A stretch of DNA of 7,685 nucleotides from Planctomycetaceae bacterium (lineage in GTDB: Bacteria > Planctomycetota > UBA1135 > GCA-002686595), in NCBI GenBank assembly GCA_013360535.1, contig JABWBL010000150.1, forward strand, positions 1-7,685. Direction: 5' to 3'. The notes under the pieces are model-generated. The model was not told where the DNA came from. It searched no databases and was given only the letters and a program-made list of their open reading frames with translations. The translations under genes and the position numbers were made by a program. Below, piece by piece: positions 5,614 through 7,685 of this stretch; positions within the stretch are counted from its first letter, which is position 1, and each line of letters starts with the position of its first letter.

Positions 5614-6660
5614 GTGGCCCTCCCCCACAAGCTCGGCCGGCGCCTGCTGCTCGGCCTGCTCGCCGGTGTCGCCGTCTACGCCGGCATCGCGATCTGGGCC
5701 GATGGCCGCAAGGTCGCCGAGACGCTGCTCGCGCTGCCCTTGTGGGTGCTGCCCGCGGCTTGCGCGCTGTCGTTCCTCAACTACGTCATCCGTTTCGTCA
5801 AGTGGCAGCGCTACTGCAAGCTGCTCGACATCCAGCTCGAGACCGGCACGTCGTTCCTGATCTACCTGAGCGGCATGACGCTCTCGGTGACGCCCGGCAA
5901 GATGGGCGAGGTCTTCAAGAGCTGGCTCGTGCGGCAGGTGACCGGCAAGCGCATCCACCACTCGGCGCCGATCGTCGTGGCCGAGCGCTTCACCGACCTG
6001 CTCGGCTACCTGATCCTCGTCGCGATCGGCGGGCTCAACACCGCACCCGAATACGCGTGGGTGTTCTGGAGCATGCTCGCCGTGTGTGGCGTCGCGCTGG
6101 CGCTGGTCGGCTCGAGCGGCTTCGCGCGCTTCATGGTCGCGGCCGTCGGTCGCGCACCCGTCGTGAGTCGGCTCGCGCCGCGAGTCGAAGGCGCCTTCCA
6201 GAGCACGCGCATCCTGCTCGCGCCACGCGAGATCCTGATGCCGACGGTCGTGAGCGTGCTCGGCTGGGCCTGCGAATGCACGGGATTCTGGCTGATCGCG
6301 AATCAGGTGGTGCCCGACAGCGTGCCGTACCTGTATGCGGTGTTCGCGTTCGCGTTCAGCGCCGTCGCGGGCGCGGTCGCGATCATCGCGCCGGGTGGGT
6401 TGCTCATCACCGAGGGCCTGCTCGGTTCGCTGCTGCGTCCCAAGTACCAGCCCTACGCGGAGACGGTGCTCGGACTCGTCGGCGACGCGGCCCGAGAGGC
6501 CGCGCGAGGCAAGGCGGCCGCCGCGACGATCCTCGCGCGCCTGTGCACGCTGTGGTTCGCGGTGGGCGTCGGATTCGTCGCGACCGCGCTGTTCTCCAGG
6601 CGCTACGGTCAGGTGCAGGAAGCGCCGGACGAACCCGCGTCAGGCGCGTCGGGCCCCTAG
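5614..6660 (+). CDS. UPF0104 / LPG_synthase_TM (AglD-type) integral membrane protein
   Basis: This gene encodes a 348-residue membrane protein matching the transmembrane domain family of lysylphosphatidylglycerol synthase and AglD (PF03706). Hydrophobic helices lie near 10-28, 40-60, 80-93, 125-140, 148-166, 207-230, 238-270 and 303-327. Family signatures seen are RFVKWQRYCKLL (60-71), SVTPGKMGEVFKSWLV (91-106), VAERFTDLLGYL (122-133), APGGLLITEGLL (259-270) and a final helix with ILARLCTLWFAVGVG (306-320). The separate aminoacyl-transfer domain of MprF is absent, so lipid lysinylation is not implied. Stand-alone members are usually linked to flipping or handling lipids and polyprenyl-linked sugars, which is inference here. 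The start is GTG at 5614, since the frame is closed by the stop at 5596 and the first helix starts a few residues later; no Shine-Dalgarno is visible. It is cotranscribed or attenuated after the antiporter gene. The last 21 bp overlap the convergent BatA-like gene, within a Pro/Ala/Gly-rich tail. Confidence 0.9.
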   Translation: MALPHKLGRRLLLGLLAGVAVYAGIAIWADGRKVAETLLALPLWVLPAACALSFLNYVIRFVKWQRYCKLLDIQLETGTSFLIYLSGMTLSVTPGKMGEVFKSWLVRQVTGKRIHHSAPIVVAERFTDLLGYLILVAIGGLNTAPEYAWVFWSMLAVCGVALALVGSSGFARFMVAAVGRAPVVSRLAPRVEGAFQSTRILLAPREILMPTVVSVLGWACECTGFWLIANQVVPDSVPYLYAVFAFAFSAVAGAVAIIAPGGLLITEGLLGSLLRPKYQPYAETVLGLVGDAAREAARGKAAAATILARLCTLWFAVGVGFVATALFSRRYGQVQEAPDEPASGASGP

Positions 6661-7685
6661 CGCCACTAGCGCGAGCACTGCCGCGAGCGCCGCGAGCCAC
6701 GCACGCTCGTGCGGAAAGCGCTGAGGCTCCGCCGGACGCTTCGTCGGCTTCCAGCGCAGCTCCCCCGCCGCCGCGCGCTCGCTCTCCGCACAACCTTCGA
6801 CGAGCGTCCAAGCGTCGAATTCCCGCGCCCACGCCAGCGCGAACGCCGCGTCGTCCCCCTCGATCGGCCCGAGGCTCTCGAAGCCGACACGCACATGCCC
6901 CATCGTGGCACGCGCGACGCACACGTCCCCCAGATCGACGAGGCGCCGCTGCGGCACGCCTTCGAACGCCGCGACAGCGCGAGCGCGTGTCGCCGCCCGG
7001 AACCCGGGGCCGAACACGTCGCCTTCGAGCAGCTCGCCTTGCGTCTCGAGCTGGAGCGTGAGCCGTGCTCGTGCGCTCGCCTCCCGGACGTCGTACCTGC
7101 GCGCCTTGGCCCAGGCTTCCAGCGCCGTTCCGAGCGGGCCACCGCGCAACTTCGGGTCGAGCACCACCTCGCCAACCTCGGTCGCGACGACGTCCTCTCT
7201 CACCACGTCGCGGCCATCGAACACCCAACGCCCGGTCGCGTCGCTCGCGACGAGTCCCGGAACCGCGGGGCCACCACTGGCGACGAAGCCGGCGGCGACC
7301 GGAGCAAGTCGCGCGCTCGCGTCAGTGACCCACAGCGTGCCTTCCGCGTCGAACGTGCTCCACTCCGGCTCGCTCCAAGCGCCGACCGGTGCTCCCCGCC
7401 AGACTTCAGGGAACTCTCCTTCGACGCTCGCGCAACGTTCGCGCCCGCTGGCCGCGATCCACTCGCCTTCGAGCGGCCCCAGTTGCTTCGTGAGCTCCTC
7501 CAGCGCCCGCTCGAGGCGCGATTTCCCGCCCGAATCGAGGTACATGGACGGCGAACGGTCGACGACGAAGCGCCACGGCACAGCTGCGCTGCCTGCGCCG
7601 AGCCGGGGACCGGAGAGCGCGAGGACGGCAGCCACCAGCGCCGCGACGAGCAACCACAGCGCGAGCGGCGGCCGCGTGCGGCGCT
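6640..7685 (-). CDS. BatA-like vWA-domain membrane protein (5' end outside window)
   Basis: The leftward frame is open to the right edge and ends at TGA 6642-6640, leaving 347 visible residues. The TTG at 7653 is internal; in-frame residues before it continue the same helix. Visible residues 5-25 are RPPLALWLLVAALVAAVLAL, the Arg/Pro-preceded second helix typical of BatA N-terminal domains. A vWA-type strand FVVDRSPSMYL (39-49) follows, with DRSPS (42-46) fitting the MIDAS DxSxS signature. LWVTDAS (117-123) corresponds to the later strand of the fold. The vWA part is short and no clear MIDAS threonine is seen. Residues about 155-315 form a beta-rich region including DDAAFALAWAREFDAW (277-292), and a C-terminal helix AWLAALAAVLALVALG (328-343) ends the protein. 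Proteins of this plan are common in Planctomycetota and Bacteroidota, beside MoxR ATPases and DUF58 genes; those would lie beyond the right edge. The 3' end overlaps the UPF0104 gene by 21 bp. Confidence 0.83.
   Translation of the reverse strand, partial: RRTRPPLALWLLVAALVAAVLALSGPRLGAGSAAVPWRFVVDRSPSMYLDSGGKSRLERALEELTKQLGPLEGEWIAASGRERCASVEGEFPEVWRGAPVGAWSEPEWSTFDAEGTLWVTDASARLAPVAAGFVASGGPAVPGLVASDATGRWVFDGRDVVREDVVATEVGEVVLDPKLRGGPLGTALEAWAKARRYDVREASARARLTLQLETQGELLEGDVFGPGFRAATRARAVAAFEGVPQRRLVDLGDVCVARATMGHVRVGFESLGPIEGDDAAFALAWAREFDAWTLVEGCAESERAAAGELRWKPTKRPAEPQRFPHERAWLAALAAVLALVALGARRA

Noticed and set aside
3466..5961. 831-codon open frame on the minus strand opposite the NhaC-like gene
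   Set aside because: Composition is Arg/Glu/Asp/His-rich and repetitive without hydrophobic core patterns; it is a mirror of transmembrane codons and crosses two real genes.
5614..6660. UPF0104 protein as a true lysylphosphatidylglycerol synthase (MprF)
   Set aside because: The protein ends after the membrane domain; the C-terminal aminoacyl-transferase domain needed for lysine transfer is absent.
4866..7061. 731-codon plus-strand open frame overlapping three genes
   Set aside because: It is an Arg/Ala-rich frame-shifted reading of well-supported genes with no recognisable domain.
1..7685. CRISPR array, tRNA/rRNA genes, insertion sequences or phage genes
   Set aside because: No spaced direct-repeat series, cloverleaf-like segments, transposase or phage motifs were found by reading both strands.

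Overview
This is a dense, GC-rich stretch of ordinary bacterial chromosome. It has very short intergenic gaps, strong third-position G/C preference, no mobile elements, no CRISPR array and no RNA genes that I can see. Seven protein genes are supported, two of them cut by the window ends. The combination of a BatA-type von Willebrand A protein, a PEGA/beta-propeller protein, absence of Shine-Dalgarno sequences and very high GC would fit a Planctomycetota-like or other high-GC Gram-negative lineage. This placement is an inference from gene content, not something the sequence proves.

Layout. 1-963 (+): 3' part of a protein with a PEGA-like domain followed by a PQQ-like beta-propeller. 1050-1430 (+): a small DUF6572-type protein. 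1420-2730 (-): asparaginyl-tRNA synthetase (asnS), tail-to-tail with and overlapping the DUF6572 gene. 2805-3377 (-): a membrane-anchored coiled-coil protein of unknown family, upstream of asnS in the same direction. 3378-3480: a divergent promoter region with a TATCCT -10 box on each strand. 3481-5598 (+): an NhaC-family Na+/H+ antiporter with an unusual N-terminal extracytoplasmic domain. 5614-6660 (+): a UPF0104/LPG_synthase_TM (AglD-type) integral membrane protein. 6640-7685 (-): 3' part of a BatA-like vWA membrane protein, again convergent with and overlapping its neighbour.

How the genes relate. The unknown membrane protein and asnS probably form one leftward unit, and the NhaC-like and UPF0104 genes one rightward unit. 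Both would be driven from the 103-bp divergent region, although hairpins between the genes in each unit may modulate read-through. asnS is housekeeping (charging tRNA-Asn). The other genes are mostly envelope proteins: ion homeostasis, lipid or polyisoprenoid-linked transport, and a vWA protein. I see no evidence for a defence system or a biosynthetic cluster. The most distinctive points are the N-terminal domain of the antiporter, the apparently leaderless or near-leaderless starts, the unknown coiled-coil membrane protein and the two overlapping convergent gene pairs.
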